Part shown: positions 55,456 to 64,000 of the stretch, piece by piece
How positions within the stretch are numbered: position 1 is the first letter of the stretch
How the letters are laid out: each line of letters begins with the position of its first letter
Origin: Bradyrhizobium sp. 4
GTDB lineage: Bacteria > Pseudomonadota > Alphaproteobacteria > Rhizobiales > Xanthobacteraceae
DNA: 64,000 nucleotides
Reading direction: 5' to 3'
Assembly: GCF_023100905.1 (NCBI RefSeq)
Contig: NZ_CP064686.1
Location: 4,464,001 to 4,528,000, forward strand
Made by a program: the position numbers and the translations under genes
Notes under the pieces: generated by a model
Databases searched by the model: none
Seen by the model: the letters and a program-made list of their open reading frames with translations, nothing else
What the model was told of the DNA's origin: nothing

Positions 55456-56216
55456 GCCCGGCTCCGGCCGCGGTCCATCGCTGCGCGCATGCTGCGAACC
55501 GTCTCGGCGAGACCCACGAACAGGGCTTCGCCGATCATGTAATAGCCGATGTTGAGCTCCATGATGTCCGGCAAGCCTGCGATCGTCTCCGCCGTCGCAT
55601 AGTCCAGCCCGTGTCCGGCGTGAACCTCCAGCCCCGCTTCCTTCGCGAGCTTCGCCCCCGCCACGATCCGCCGCCATTCGGCCTCGGCCTTATCAGTGTG
55701 ACCGTCGACGACGGCGTCGCACCAGGCGCCGGTGTGGATCTCGATCACGGGGGCGCGCAGCCGCGCCGCCATCTCGATCTGGGCGGGATCTGCCGCGATG
55801 AACAGCGACACCCGGATGCCGGCATCGTTCAGCCGCGCGATATAGGGCGCCAGCGCATTGTGCTGGCCGACGACGTCGAGCCCGCCTTCGGTCGTCACCT
55901 CCTGGCGCCGCTCCGGCACGAGGCACACCGCGTGCGGCCTGGTGGCGAGCGAAATGCGCATCATGTCGTCGGTCGCCGCCATCTCGAAATTGAGCGGCTT
56001 GGAGATCTCGGCTTTCAGCCGCGCCATGTCCTCGTCGCGGATGTGCCGGCGATCCTCGCGCAAATGGGCGGTGATGCCGTCGGCACCGGCCTCGATCGCC
56101 AGCAGCGCCGCGCGCACCGGATCGGGATTGCGGCCGCCGCGCGCGTTACGCAGGGTCGCGACATGGTCAACATTAACGCCGAGGCGGAGCGGAGGTGCAG
56201 GCATTTCGGGACTCAC
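55452..56216 (-). CDS. pdxJ: Pyridoxine 5'-phosphate synthase
   Basis: 254 aa from a GTG at 56216; an ATG four codons in (56204) is an equal choice because neither has a good ribosome site. Motifs: LGVNVDHVATLRNARGG, GADGITAHLREDRRHI, CLVPERRQEVTTEGG and EVHAGHGLDYATAE. It closes the pyridoxine ring in vitamin B6 synthesis. Confidence 0.95.
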   Translation of the reverse strand: MSPEMPAPPLRLGVNVDHVATLRNARGGRNPDPVRAALLAIEAGADGITAHLREDRRHIRDEDMARLKAEISKPLNFEMAATDDMMRISLATRPHAVCLVPERRQEVTTEGGLDVVGQHNALAPYIARLNDAGIRVSLFIAADPAQIEMAARLRAPVIEIHTGAWCDAVVDGHTDKAEAEWRRIVAGAKLAKEAGLEVHAGHGLDYATAETIAGLPDIMELNIGYYMIGEALFVGLAETVRSMRAAMDRGRSRA

Positions 56217-56249
56217 GGAATCACACGGATAGACCAGGACGGAAGGCGT

Positions 56250-58535
56250 CTATCCATTAACACGTTCGGCGCGGGCGACGACCGCCTTCGCGCGCAGCTG
56301 GGCCAGGATCGCGCTCAAATGCTTGAGATCGTAGACTTCGAGATCGATCGTCGTCTCCGTGAAATCCGGTGAGCGGCGCTGCATGCTGATGTTGTCGATG
56401 TTGCCGTCGTGCTCGGCGATCACGGTCGCGATCTGCGCCAGCGCGCCAGGCTCGTTGACATTCTCGACCTTGATGCGGGCCGGGAAGCGCTGTGGCGTGG
56501 AGTCCTCGATGTCCCAGCGCACATCGAGCCAGCGCTCCGGCTCCTCCTCGAAATCCTTCAGGGCCGGGGCCTGGATCGGGTAGATGGTGATGCCCTCGCC
56601 CGGCGTGACAATGCCGATGATGCGGTCACCAGGCACTGCGCCGCCGTTCGGCGCGAACTTCACTGGCAGGTCGGAATTGATGCCGCGGATCGGGATCGCG
56701 ACCGGGCTGCGCGGCGGTTCGGACGACTTCTCCTTGAGCTTGCCGGCAAGCCCCTTCTTGACGCCGTACCGCGCGATGCGCTCCTCCTTGTAGTCGGGAT
56801 ACATCGCACGCGCGACGTGGGAGGCCTTGATCTCGCCGCGTCCCACAGCCGCCATGACGTCCTCGATCGAGGTCCGCGCCAGTCGCGGCAGCGCGCCCTT
56901 GAGCTTGTCGTCGGCGTATTCGATCTTGGCGCGCTCGAACAGGCGCTCGACGATGCGCCGGCCGAGACCGACATATTGATCGCGCACTGCAGTCCTGGTC
57001 GCGCGGCGGATCGCGGCACGCGCCTTGCCGGTGACCGCGAGCGTTTCCCAGGCCGACGGGGGCGCAGCTTGCGCTTCCGAGGTCAACACCTCGACTTCGT
57101 CGCCGTTCTGAAGCTCCGAGGACAGCGGCGCAAACTGGCCGTTGATCTTGCAGCCCACCGCGCTGTTGCCGACGTCGGTATGCACGGCATAGGCGAAATC
57201 GATCACGTTGGCATGGCGCGGCAGCGCGATCAGCTTGCCCTTCGGAGTGAAGCAGAACACCTGGTCGTGGAACAGCTCGAGCTTGGTGTGCTCGAGGAAT
57301 TCCTCGGGGTTGGCGCTCTCCGAGAGGATGCCGATGGTGTGGCGCAACCAGGCGAACGCATTGGACTCGCGCTTGAGAAATTCGGTCGGCGAGCCCACGC
57401 CTTCCTTGTAGAACACGTGCGCGGCGATGCCGCGCTCGGCGATCTGGTCCATCGCCTCGGTGCGGATCTGCAACTCGACGCGCTGATTGCCGGGGCCGAT
57501 CACGGTGGTGTGGATCGAGCGGTAGTCGTTCTGCTTCGGCGTCGAGATGTAGTCCTTGAACCGCCCGGGCACGACCGGCCAGTTCGTGTGGACGATGCCG
57601 AGCGCGCGGTAGCAGGCCTCGATGTCGTTGACGACGACGCGGAAACCGAAGATGTCGGACAATTGCTCGAAGCCGACCGACTTGCGCTCCATCTTGGTCC
57701 AGATCGAGAATGGCTTCTTGCGGCGGCCATAGACCCGCGCCCCCAGGCCCCGGTGCCGCAGATTGTTGGAGAGCTGGTCCTCGATTTCGCCGATCAGATT
57801 GCGGTTGCGCTCGGCCAGCGCATCGAGCCGCTGCATCACCACCGAATAGGCTTCCGGATCGAGGGTCCGGAACGACAGGTCCTCCAGCTCCTCGCGCATT
57901 TCCTGCATGCCCATGCGCCCCGCCAGCGGCGCATAGATATCGAGCGTCTCCTCGGCAATACGCCGTCGCGATTCCGTCGGCACGAAGTCCAGCGTGCGCA
58001 TGTTGTGCAGGCGGTCGGCGAGCTTCACCAGGAGCACGCGAACGTCGTCGGCAATGGCCAGCAACAATTTGCGCAGATTTTCGGCCTGCTTGGCCTCCCG
58101 CGACACCAGCTCCAGCCGCTTCAGCTTGGTCAGGCCCTCGACCAGCGCTCCGATCTCGGGCCCGAAGATCTGGTCGATCTCGGCCCGCGTCGCTTCGGTG
58201 TCCTCGATCGTGTCGTGGAGCAGCGCAGCCACGATGGTGGCGTCGTCGAGCTTCAGGTCGGTCAGAATCGCCGCCACTTCGAGCGGATGGGAGAAGTACG
58301 GGTCGCCCGAGGCGCGGGTCTGCGAGCCGTGCGCCTTCATGGCGTAGACATAGGCGCGGTTCAGCAAATCTTCGTCGGTGTTGGGATTGTAGGACCTGAC
58401 GCGCTCGACGAGGTCATATTGACGCATCATGCGTGCGCGAGGCTTCGCCGGGCGCGCCACCGGCGCAGTCGGGGCCACGGCAACCGATTCGGTTGCGGCC
58501 TGCATCTGCGCTGGTGTGCGGCGTCGATATACCAT
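56250..58535 (-). CDS. rsh: Bifunctional (p)ppGpp synthase/hydrolase Rsh
   Basis: 761 aa. The HD hydrolase domain has His/Asp in VAALLHDTIEDTEATR and LADRLHNMRT; the synthetase has FGFRVVVND and QNDYRSIHTTV; TGS and C-terminal ACT domains follow (EDSTPQRFPARIKVENV). It sets the stringent response alarmone level. The ATG has AGGACGG upstream and adds about 35 residues before the usual MMRQYDLVERV start. Between rpoZ and pdxJ. Confidence 0.96.
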   Translation of the reverse strand: MVYRRRTPAQMQAATESVAVAPTAPVARPAKPRARMMRQYDLVERVRSYNPNTDEDLLNRAYVYAMKAHGSQTRASGDPYFSHPLEVAAILTDLKLDDATIVAALLHDTIEDTEATRAEIDQIFGPEIGALVEGLTKLKRLELVSREAKQAENLRKLLLAIADDVRVLLVKLADRLHNMRTLDFVPTESRRRIAEETLDIYAPLAGRMGMQEMREELEDLSFRTLDPEAYSVVMQRLDALAERNRNLIGEIEDQLSNNLRHRGLGARVYGRRKKPFSIWTKMERKSVGFEQLSDIFGFRVVVNDIEACYRALGIVHTNWPVVPGRFKDYISTPKQNDYRSIHTTVIGPGNQRVELQIRTEAMDQIAERGIAAHVFYKEGVGSPTEFLKRESNAFAWLRHTIGILSESANPEEFLEHTKLELFHDQVFCFTPKGKLIALPRHANVIDFAYAVHTDVGNSAVGCKINGQFAPLSSELQNGDEVEVLTSEAQAAPPSAWETLAVTGKARAAIRRATRTAVRDQYVGLGRRIVERLFERAKIEYADDKLKGALPRLARTSIEDVMAAVGRGEIKASHVARAMYPDYKEERIARYGVKKGLAGKLKEKSSEPPRSPVAIPIRGINSDLPVKFAPNGGAVPGDRIIGIVTPGEGITIYPIQAPALKDFEEEPERWLDVRWDIEDSTPQRFPARIKVENVNEPGALAQIATVIAEHDGNIDNISMQRRSPDFTETTIDLEVYDLKHLSAILAQLRAKAVVARAERVNG

Positions 58536-58675
58536 GCCGTCCTGCCTTCAAACGGGCCACGACACAGCCCGTTGTATACATCTTAGCTCCGATCGCGCGC
58601 GTGTCCGATCAATTCAGTGACAGGAACAGGCGCGAACCGACCACGCTATGGTAACCACGAAAACGCCAACAAAAG

Positions 58676-58705
58676 CAAAGGCCCGAACAACGGTTCGGGC
58701 CTTTG
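58676..58705 (-). terminator. Intrinsic terminator downstream of rpoZ
   Basis: A perfect 13-bp stem CAAAGGCCCGAAC/GTTCGGGCCTTTG with a 4-base loop, followed on the minus strand by CTTTTGTT. It separates rpoZ from rsh. Confidence 0.85.
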
Positions 58706-58744
58706 ATAAGATCACAAAGAAGTCGACGAGCGCGATGGGACGAT

Positions 58745-59137
58745 TTACTCGTCCTCCTCGGGCTGCTCCTCGGGCGGCGCCAGGCCTTCGAGACCCTTCA
58801 GGAGCTCTTCTTCCGTCATGCGCTCAACGGCGACTTCGGTATCGTCTGCATCCACGCTTGCACCGGCGGAACCGATCAGCGGTACGGTGTCCGGCTCGGG
58901 CTCGTCGACCTCGACGAACTTCTGCAGCGAGTGCACCAGCTCCTCACGGAGGTCCTCCGGCGAAATGGTGGTCTCAGCAATTTCGCGCAAAGACACAACA
59001 GGGTTCTTGTCGTTATCGCGGTCAACCGTTAGTTGTGAACCAGACGAAATCATGCGGGCGCGGTGGGCGGCCAGCAGGACCAGGTCAAACCGGTTGTCGA
59101 CCTTGTCGATACAATCTTCTACGGTGACGCGAGCCAT
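58745..59137 (-). CDS. rpoZ: RNA polymerase omega subunit
   Basis: 130 aa from the ATG at 59137 with GGAGCG upstream. MARVTVEDCIDKVDNRFDLV and LAAHRARMISSG are the omega core; the acidic C-terminal tail (EEELLKGLEGLAPPEEQ) is long, as is normal in alphaproteobacteria. It stabilises the beta' subunit. Confidence 0.95.
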   Translation of the reverse strand: MARVTVEDCIDKVDNRFDLVLLAAHRARMISSGSQLTVDRDNDKNPVVSLREIAETTISPEDLREELVHSLQKFVEVDEPEPDTVPLIGSAGASVDADDTEVAVERMTEEELLKGLEGLAPPEEQPEEDE

Positions 59138-59466
59138 CGACTGTCGCTCCGTTGTGGGTGGGACGAAATATGTGGATGAATGGCGGTAGTTATAGGGGCC
59201 GGCAGGGTTTCGCAAGGCCAATTTGTGATTTGGCCTCGCCAAACGGCTCTGTTACCCCCACATTGGGGCTGGGATGGGTGGTTTCCCGGGCTGCCGGCGA
59301 CGGCGGCGCCGGGAGTGTGCAAGTTGGCCATAACTATACCTTGATTGCCCCGACTTCTCCGGATTTGCGGTTTCGACGGGTTTCGGCGGGACTTTAGAAG
59401 TGCGCGGCTTGCTGTCGCCGCGCCAACAATAAACGATCAATCACGAACTCTACGCGAGCAAACTGA
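59138..59466. other. Divergent intergenic region rpoZ / NYN gene
   Basis: 329 bases without a supported gene. It should contain both promoters; I see no convincing palindrome, RNA gene or box. Short open frames in it have no ribosome sites. Confidence 0.4.
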
Positions 59467-60114
59467 ATGTCACCTTCCTCTTCCGACAAGATCGCGCTCT
59501 TCATCGATGGAGCCAATCTCTACGCGACGGCGAAAACTCTGGGCTTCGACATCGATTACAAGCGCCTGCTGAAGGAGTTTCAGAGTCGCGGGACGCTGCT
59601 GAGGGCGTTCTACTACACCGCCATCATCGAGGATCAGGAGTACTCCTCGATCCGCCCGCTGATCGACTGGCTCGACTACAACGGCTACACCGTCGTCACC
59701 AAGGCGACCAAGGAGTTCATCGACGCCTCCGGCCGCCGCAAGGTCAAGGGCAACATGGACATCGAGCTCGCCGTGAACGCCATGGAGCTCGCCGAGCACA
59801 TCGATCAGATGGTGCTGTTCTCCGGTGACGGCGACTTCCGCTCCCTGGTCGAGGCCGTTCAGCGCCGCGGCGTGCGGGTCACCGTGATTTCCACGATCGC
59901 GAGCCAGCCGCCGATGATCGCCGACGAGCTGCGCCGGCAGGCCGACGTCTTCACCGACCTCGTCGAGCTGCAGTCCAAGCTCGGCCGCGACCCGTCCGAG
60001 CGCCCCGCCCCGCGTGACCGCGGCGACCGCGAGGCGCGCCACCACGCTCCGCAGTTCCTCCAGCGCGCGACCACGATGGCGCCGGCGAGGGGCGATGACG
60101 ACTTCGAGGAGTGA
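59467..60114 (+). CDS. NYN-domain (LabA/DUF88-like) protein
   Basis: 215 aa. PIN-like acidic residues are in IALFIDGANLYATAK, GNMDIELAVNAMEL and VLFSGDGDFRSLVEAVQ, so the predicted RNase site looks complete. A charged, Arg-rich disordered tail follows residue 180. It acts presumably on RNA in the cytoplasm. Its end overlaps the UDG gene by 20 bases. Confidence 0.9.
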   Translation: MSPSSSDKIALFIDGANLYATAKTLGFDIDYKRLLKEFQSRGTLLRAFYYTAIIEDQEYSSIRPLIDWLDYNGYTVVTKATKEFIDASGRRKVKGNMDIELAVNAMELAEHIDQMVLFSGDGDFRSLVEAVQRRGVRVTVISTIASQPPMIADELRRQADVFTDLVELQSKLGRDPSERPAPRDRGDREARHHAPQFLQRATTMAPARGDDDFEE

Positions 60115-60769
60115 GGCGACCCGGTCAAGCCGCCAGCCTCTCAGCCTCGTCCCCGACCGTGACTGTCCGCTCTGTCCGCGCCTGGTCGCCTTTCGCGAGG
60201 CGAACCGCGCGCGCGAGCCATTGTGGCACAATGCACCGGTTGCGCCTTTCGGCGACATCAAGGCGCGCCTGCTGATCGTCGGCCTCGCGCCGGGGATGCA
60301 GGGCGCCAACCGTACCGGCCGTCCCTTCACCGGCGATTATGCCGGCGACCTGCTCTACGCGACGCTGCTCGAATACGGCTTCGCCAAGGGCAAATATCAG
60401 GCGCGTCCCGACGACGGCCTGAAGCTGGTCGACTGTCGGATCGCCAATGCGGTGCATTGCGTGCCGCCGCAGAACAAGCCGCTGCCGGTCGAGATCAACA
60501 CCTGCCGGCAGTTCCTCGCGGCGAATCTCGCAACGATGCCGAACCTGCGCGCGATCGTCGCCCTCGGGCGTATTGCGCACGACACCGTGCTCAAGCCGCT
60601 GAACCTGAAGGGATCACAGGCCCCCTTCGGCCACGGCGCCGTGCATCAGGCCGGCGCATTCAGGCTCTACGACAGCTATCACTGCTCCCGCTACAACACG
60701 AACACCCGCGTGCTGACGCCGGACATGTTCCGCTCCGTGTTCGCGAAGGTGAAGGCCGACCTCGACTAG
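60095..60769 (+). CDS. Type-5 uracil-DNA glycosylase (UDGb)
   Basis: 224 aa from the ATG at 60095 with GAGGGGCG upstream, inside the end of the NYN gene. Motif A GLAPGMQGANRTGRPFTGDY and the late DSYHCSRYNTNT motif are those of family 5. CPLC near the N terminus and further Cys residues would bind a [4Fe-4S] cluster. It removes uracil and other deaminated bases. Three bases overlap the convergent peroxiredoxin gene. Confidence 0.88.
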   Translation: MTTSRSEATRSSRQPLSLVPDRDCPLCPRLVAFREANRAREPLWHNAPVAPFGDIKARLLIVGLAPGMQGANRTGRPFTGDYAGDLLYATLLEYGFAKGKYQARPDDGLKLVDCRIANAVHCVPPQNKPLPVEINTCRQFLAANLATMPNLRAIVALGRIAHDTVLKPLNLKGSQAPFGHGAVHQAGAFRLYDSYHCSRYNTNTRVLTPDMFRSVFAKVKADLD

Positions 60770-61359
60770 TCCTTGGACGAGCCCGTGGCGGCATTGCCCT
60801 TCAGCCAGTCCAGGACATCGCCGGCGTTTCGGTCGGGCGGAAACACCGGATAGAACACATGCGTGATCCTGGCGTCGTCAACGATCAGCGCGAGGCGCTT
60901 GATCAGCGTCAGGCCCGCGACCTCCATGGTCGGCAAGTTCAGGGCGCGCGTAAGCGCCAGCTTGTCGTCCGAGAGCACCGGGAACGGCAGATGCAGCCGC
61001 GAGGCCATCTCGGTCTGGTACGCGTTGCTCTGGGTCGAGAGGCCGAACACCTGCGCGGCGCCGGCGGCCTTCAGTTCGGCGAACAGATCGCGAAATGCGC
61101 AAGTCTGCGGCGTGCAGCCGCGCGCGCCCGGGATCATGTCCCAATCGTCGACCAGCGCGATCTTGCCGGGCTCGCCGGTGCGCGGATAGGCGAACACCAC
61201 GGTTCGGCCACGCAGCGCCGACAGCGCGACCGACGTGTCGTCAGTCGCGAGCAGGCTGACCGGCGGCAATGTCATGCCTTTCAGGTGCGCGGCACCACCG
61301 TCGTCCGCGGGTGCGGGAATCCGGCTCCAATCGACCTCGAGCAGGTTTCTCTGAGTCAT
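60766..61359 (-). CDS. Peroxiredoxin-like protein
   Basis: 197 aa from the ATG at 61359. Thioredoxin-fold AhpC/TSA pattern: GRTVVFAYPRTGEPGK, then GARGCTPQTCAFRDLFAEL, with the Cys pair at the peroxidatic and resolving positions as in PrxQ/BCP but with an insertion before it. It probably reduces peroxides in the cytoplasm. 5 bases from the smpB stop, so co-transcribed. Confidence 0.82.
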   Translation of the reverse strand: MTQRNLLEVDWSRIPAPADDGGAAHLKGMTLPPVSLLATDDTSVALSALRGRTVVFAYPRTGEPGKIALVDDWDMIPGARGCTPQTCAFRDLFAELKAAGAAQVFGLSTQSNAYQTEMASRLHLPFPVLSDDKLALTRALNLPTMEVAGLTLIKRLALIVDDARITHVFYPVFPPDRNAGDVLDWLKGNAATGSSKD

Positions 61360-61363
61360 CCCG

Positions 61364-61837
61364 CTATCCCCTCGCACGCATCAGGCGGCCCTTCTCCCGG
61401 CTCCAGTCGCGCTTCTTCTCGGACTCGCGCTTGTCGTGCAGCTTCTTGCCCTTTGCAACCGCTAGCTGCAATTTCGCGCGGCCACGCTCGTTGAAGTAAA
61501 GCTTGAGCGGGATCAGCGTCATGCCTTCGCGGTCGACCGCCCCCATCAGCTTGTTGATCTGCTTGCGATGCAGCAGCAGTTTTCGCGGCCGCTTGGGCTC
61601 GTGATTGAAGCGATTGCCCTGGAGATATTCCGGAATGGTGGCGTTGATCAGCCAGATCTCGCCGTTCTTGGAATCGGCGTAGGATTCCGCGATCGTGCTT
61701 TTGCCGCTGCGGATCGACTTGACCTCGGTGCCGGTCAACGCAATGCCGACCTCGATCGTATCCTCGATCGCATAGTTGAAGCGGGCCTTGCGATTTTCCG
61801 CCATGACCTTGATCGGACGTTCGTTCTTGTCGGCCAT
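61364..61837 (-). CDS. smpB: SsrA-binding protein SmpB
   Basis: 157 aa from the ATG at 61837. AENRKARFNYAIEDTIEVGI, LTGTEVKSIRSGKSTIAES and the basic tail GKKLHDKRESEKKRDWSRE are diagnostic. It delivers tmRNA to stalled ribosomes. Confidence 0.96.
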   Translation of the reverse strand: MADKNERPIKVMAENRKARFNYAIEDTIEVGIALTGTEVKSIRSGKSTIAESYADSKNGEIWLINATIPEYLQGNRFNHEPKRPRKLLLHRKQINKLMGAVDREGMTLIPLKLYFNERGRAKLQLAVAKGKKLHDKRESEKKRDWSREKGRLMRARG

Positions 61838-61896
61838 GGAAGACAAACCTGATCGAGATGCGCGAGGACGCTAACAGTTTGGATGAAGCGCGCGCG

Positions 61897-62340
61897 TCAA
61901 GACTTCTTGAGGAGATCGCGGATCTCGGTCAGCAGCTCGACCTCGGCCGACGGCTTTGGCGGAGCGGCAGGCTCTGCCTCGTCCTTGCGCTTCAGCTTGT
62001 TCATGGCACGGATCACCAGGAACAGCACGAAGGCAATGATGATGAAGTTGATCGTCAGCGTGAGGAAGTTGCCCCAAGCCAAGACGGCGCCCTGCTTTTT
62101 CGCGTCCGCGAGATTTGCCGCGGTGACCTTGCCCGAAAGCGGCGTGAAGTAGTTCGAGAAGTCGAGACCGCCGGTGGCCGCACCGATGATCGGCATGATC
62201 ACGTCGCCGACCAGCGACGTCACGATGGCGCCGAAGGCCGCGCCGATGATGACGCCGACCGCGAGGTCGACGACGTTGCCCTTCATGGCGAACTCGCGGA
62301 ACTCCGTGAGCATCCGCGTGCCTCTTTCCTCGATCGCCAT
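61897..62340 (-). CDS. mscL: Large-conductance mechanosensitive channel
   Basis: 147 aa; FREFAMKGNVVDLAVGVIIG and FGAIVTSLVGDVIMPIIG form TM1, LTLTINFIIIAFVLFLVIR is TM2, and a Lys/Glu-rich C-terminal bundle follows. It releases solutes during osmotic downshock. A start ten codons in (MLTEFREF) is an alternative. Confidence 0.95.
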   Translation of the reverse strand: MAIEERGTRMLTEFREFAMKGNVVDLAVGVIIGAAFGAIVTSLVGDVIMPIIGAATGGLDFSNYFTPLSGKVTAANLADAKKQGAVLAWGNFLTLTINFIIIAFVLFLVIRAMNKLKRKDEAEPAAPPKPSAEVELLTEIRDLLKKS

Positions 62341-62366
62341 GAAAAATTCCCCAATCGGCTAGCGCG

Positions 62367-63257
62367 TCAGTTGATGAGGCCAGCATGAACCATCGCGCTG
62401 CGCACGGCAACGCGGGTCGGTTCGGTGACCGGCACCATCGGCAGCCGCAGCGTCTCGTCGAGCTTGCCGAGCAGCGACAGCGCGTACTTGATCGGCGCCG
62501 GATTGCTCTCGATGAAGAGGTTGTTGTGCAGCGGCATCAGCTTGTCATGCAGCTTCAACGCGGTGGCATGGTCGCCCTTCGCCCAGGCGGCCTGGAACTC
62601 GGAGCACAGCCGCGGCGCGACGTTCGAGGTCACCGAGATACAACCATGGCCGCCATGCGCCATGTAACCGAGGATGGTCGCATCCTCGCCCGAGAGCTGG
62701 TTGAAGTCCTCGCCCATTGCCGCGCGCTGCTGCGAGACGCGGACCATGCTGGCCGTGGCGTCCTTGACGCCGGCGATGTTCTTGAGCTCCCAGAGCCGCG
62801 CCATGGTGTCGACCGACATGTCGATCACCGAGCGCGGCGGGATGTTGTAGATGATGATCGGAATCCCGATCGCGTCGTTGATCGCCTTGAAGTGCTGGTA
62901 CATGCCTTCCTGGGTCGGCTTGTTGTAGTAGGGCGTCACGACCAGAACCGCATTGGCGCCCGCCTTCTCGGCGTGCTGGGCGAGCTCGATCGCCTCCTTG
63001 GTCGAGTTGGAGCCGGCGCCGGCGACGACAGGCACGCGGCCTTTCGCTTCCTCGATGCACCATTCGACGACCTTCTTGTGCTCGTCATGGCTCAGCGTCG
63101 GGCTCTCTCCGGTGGTGCCGACGGGAACCAGGCCATTGGTACCCTCTGAAATCTGCCAGTTGACCAGGGAGCGAAACGCCGCCTCGTCCAGCGAGCCGTT
63201 CTTGAACGGCGTGACCAAGGCGGTGAACGATCCCCGGAATTTTGTCTTGGCTGCCAT
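62367..63257 (-). CDS. dapA: 4-hydroxy-tetrahydrodipicolinate synthase
   Basis: 296 aa from the ATG at 63257 with GGAGGAAG upstream. GSFTALVTPFKNGSLDEAA, VGTTGESPTLSHDEH, YNIPPRSVIDMS and the Schiff-base Lys in GVKDATASM show the family. First step of the lysine/diaminopimelate branch. Divergent from the gene at 63499. Confidence 0.96.
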   Translation of the reverse strand: MAAKTKFRGSFTALVTPFKNGSLDEAAFRSLVNWQISEGTNGLVPVGTTGESPTLSHDEHKKVVEWCIEEAKGRVPVVAGAGSNSTKEAIELAQHAEKAGANAVLVVTPYYNKPTQEGMYQHFKAINDAIGIPIIIYNIPPRSVIDMSVDTMARLWELKNIAGVKDATASMVRVSQQRAAMGEDFNQLSGEDATILGYMAHGGHGCISVTSNVAPRLCSEFQAAWAKGDHATALKLHDKLMPLHNNLFIESNPAPIKYALSLLGKLDETLRLPMVPVTEPTRVAVRSAMVHAGLIN

Positions 63258-63498
63258 GGACTTCCTCCGTACGCGGCAATCTTGAGCGCAGGCCGCATTC
63301 ATATCGGGTCTATCCCGTCGGTAAAAGACCCGCTCCCGTCTGACGCACCGTTTAGGCCGCGATTTTGCCGCGGTGGTGGTGCAAACCGGGCGAAGGTAAG
63401 CGGCTGTTGGTAATTTGTCCGCATATTCAATCAAATACAGCCAGATCTTGTACAGCTAGGTCTTGAGCCAATTGACTGATTCGGGGCGACGAAACGCC
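63258..63498. promoter_or_regulatory. Divergent region dapA / slt-like gene
   Basis: 241 bases with promoters for dapA (minus) and the partial gene (plus). No clear operator seen. Confidence 0.35.
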
Positions 63499-64000
63499 GT
63501 GTCCTCATTTCCGCGCGCCGCATGGCGATCCACCGGCCTGATCGTGTGCCTGATGGCAGGGCTGTCGGCCGGCTGCGCCGCCTGGGCCAAATCCAATGAG
63601 ACAACCGCGGAAACGGCCAAGGATACCGCGAAGGAAACCGCGAAACCCGCAGCCAAGCCAGCCGCCAAGGACACTGCGAAAGGTGCGTCCAAGGGAGCCG
63701 GCAAGGTAACTCCGAAGGACGCCGCCAAGGGGGCAAGCAAGGGCGCGACCAGTGCCCCCGCCAAGGATGCCGCGAAGAAGCCTGCCAAGGATGCGGGCAA
63801 GGATGCTGGCAAGAACGCAGACAAGGAACCTGCGAAGGACAAGCTGAAGCCTACGGCTGCCGCGCCAAAGTCAACGCCGACCGTTGGCGGCTCGGTCCCG
63901 AAGACCGCCCCCGCGCCGGCTGCGACGGCCATCGTCAGACCGACCGCCCCGGCCCCCGCCAAGCCCGTCGCGGCTCCTGTCCTGGCTCCTGCGACCCGCC
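63499..64000 (+). CDS. N-terminal part of a lipoprotein-like gene, probably lytic transglycosylase (partial)
   Basis: GTG at 63499 begins MSSFPRAAWRSTGLIVCLMA and a signal with AGLSAGC, then a long Lys/Ala/Asp-rich low-complexity part (repeats of the AAKD-xxK type) and a Pro/Ala-rich part, open to the edge (167 residues). In related genomes the gene divergent from dapA is a soluble lytic murein transglycosylase, and such a linker would precede its domains; none of the catalytic part is visible, so the name is inference. Confidence 0.55.
   Translation, partial: MSSFPRAAWRSTGLIVCLMAGLSAGCAAWAKSNETTAETAKDTAKETAKPAAKPAAKDTAKGASKGAGKVTPKDAAKGASKGATSAPAKDAAKKPAKDAGKDAGKNADKEPAKDKLKPTAAAPKSTPTVGGSVPKTAPAPAATAIVRPTAPAPAKPVAAPVLAPATR

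Noticed and set aside
56409..58586. 725-codon open frame opposite rsh
   Set aside because: Shadow of rsh; composition is that of reverse-complement coding DNA.

Overview
The window reads as a chromosomal segment of a Bradyrhizobium-like alphaproteobacterium (order Hyphomicrobiales). This rests on high GC, on gene orders typical of the group (glyA-nrdR-ribD-ribE-ribH-nusB-thiL; rpoZ-rsh-pdxJ-acpS-lepB-rnc-era-recO; DUF177-plsX-fabH-ihfA-merR), on a HemB of the magnesium type, on LdtR and Bpt homologues, and on several intergenic palindrome families of the kind I recall from Bradyrhizobium genomes. No database search was possible, so genus level is an inference.

Region 1 (1-10693) is the right-hand part of an integrated mobile element that ends at the 3' end of a tRNA-Pro(GGG) gene on the minus strand. 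From left to right it carries: small unknown genes; a minus-strand cluster of a lipoprotein, three small proteins and a DUF4062 protein; two excisionase/AlpA-like HTH genes; a RepA-like RecA-fold ATPase with a cluster of GAACCA/TGGTTC repeats at its 3' end that could be an origin; a DNA-packaging module (TerS-like gene, then a terminase split into ATPase and nuclease genes); and, next to the tRNA, a two-gene module of a short HipA-like kinase followed by a HipA-N/HipS-like protein fused to a HIRAN domain. No portal, capsid, tail or integrase gene is visible here, so the element looks more like a phage satellite or decayed prophage than a full phage. The kinase-HIRAN pair is the best candidate for an under-described system.

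Region 2 (10694-31274) is core genome: tRNA-Pro, merR-ihfA-fabH-plsX, DUF177 and the bc1 chaperone diverging from bamE, a Tat-exported TctC-type binding protein, a proton-pumping pyrophosphatase (hppA), the riboflavin/nusB/thiL operon behind nrdR and glyA, the ldtR regulator, hemB, an RDD membrane protein and the N-end-rule transferase bpt.

Region 3 (31275-48322) is more accessory: mntH with a probable Mur operator, two MFS transporters, an adenylate cyclase, an EamA exporter, a periplasmic metallo-beta-lactamase-fold hydrolase, a metal-resistance group (dmeF diverging from a rhodanese-ChrB protein and chrA), a 1.1-kb non-coding block with a large repeat-like element, a YeeE/YedE transporter, and a solute-binding protein paired with a GMC oxidoreductase.

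Region 4 (48323-64000) is again housekeeping: parC, recO, era, rnc, lepB, acpS, pdxJ, rsh and rpoZ; then an NYN-domain protein overlapping a type-5 uracil-DNA glycosylase, a peroxiredoxin, smpB, mscL, dapA, and the start of a divergent lipoprotein-like gene that runs off the window.
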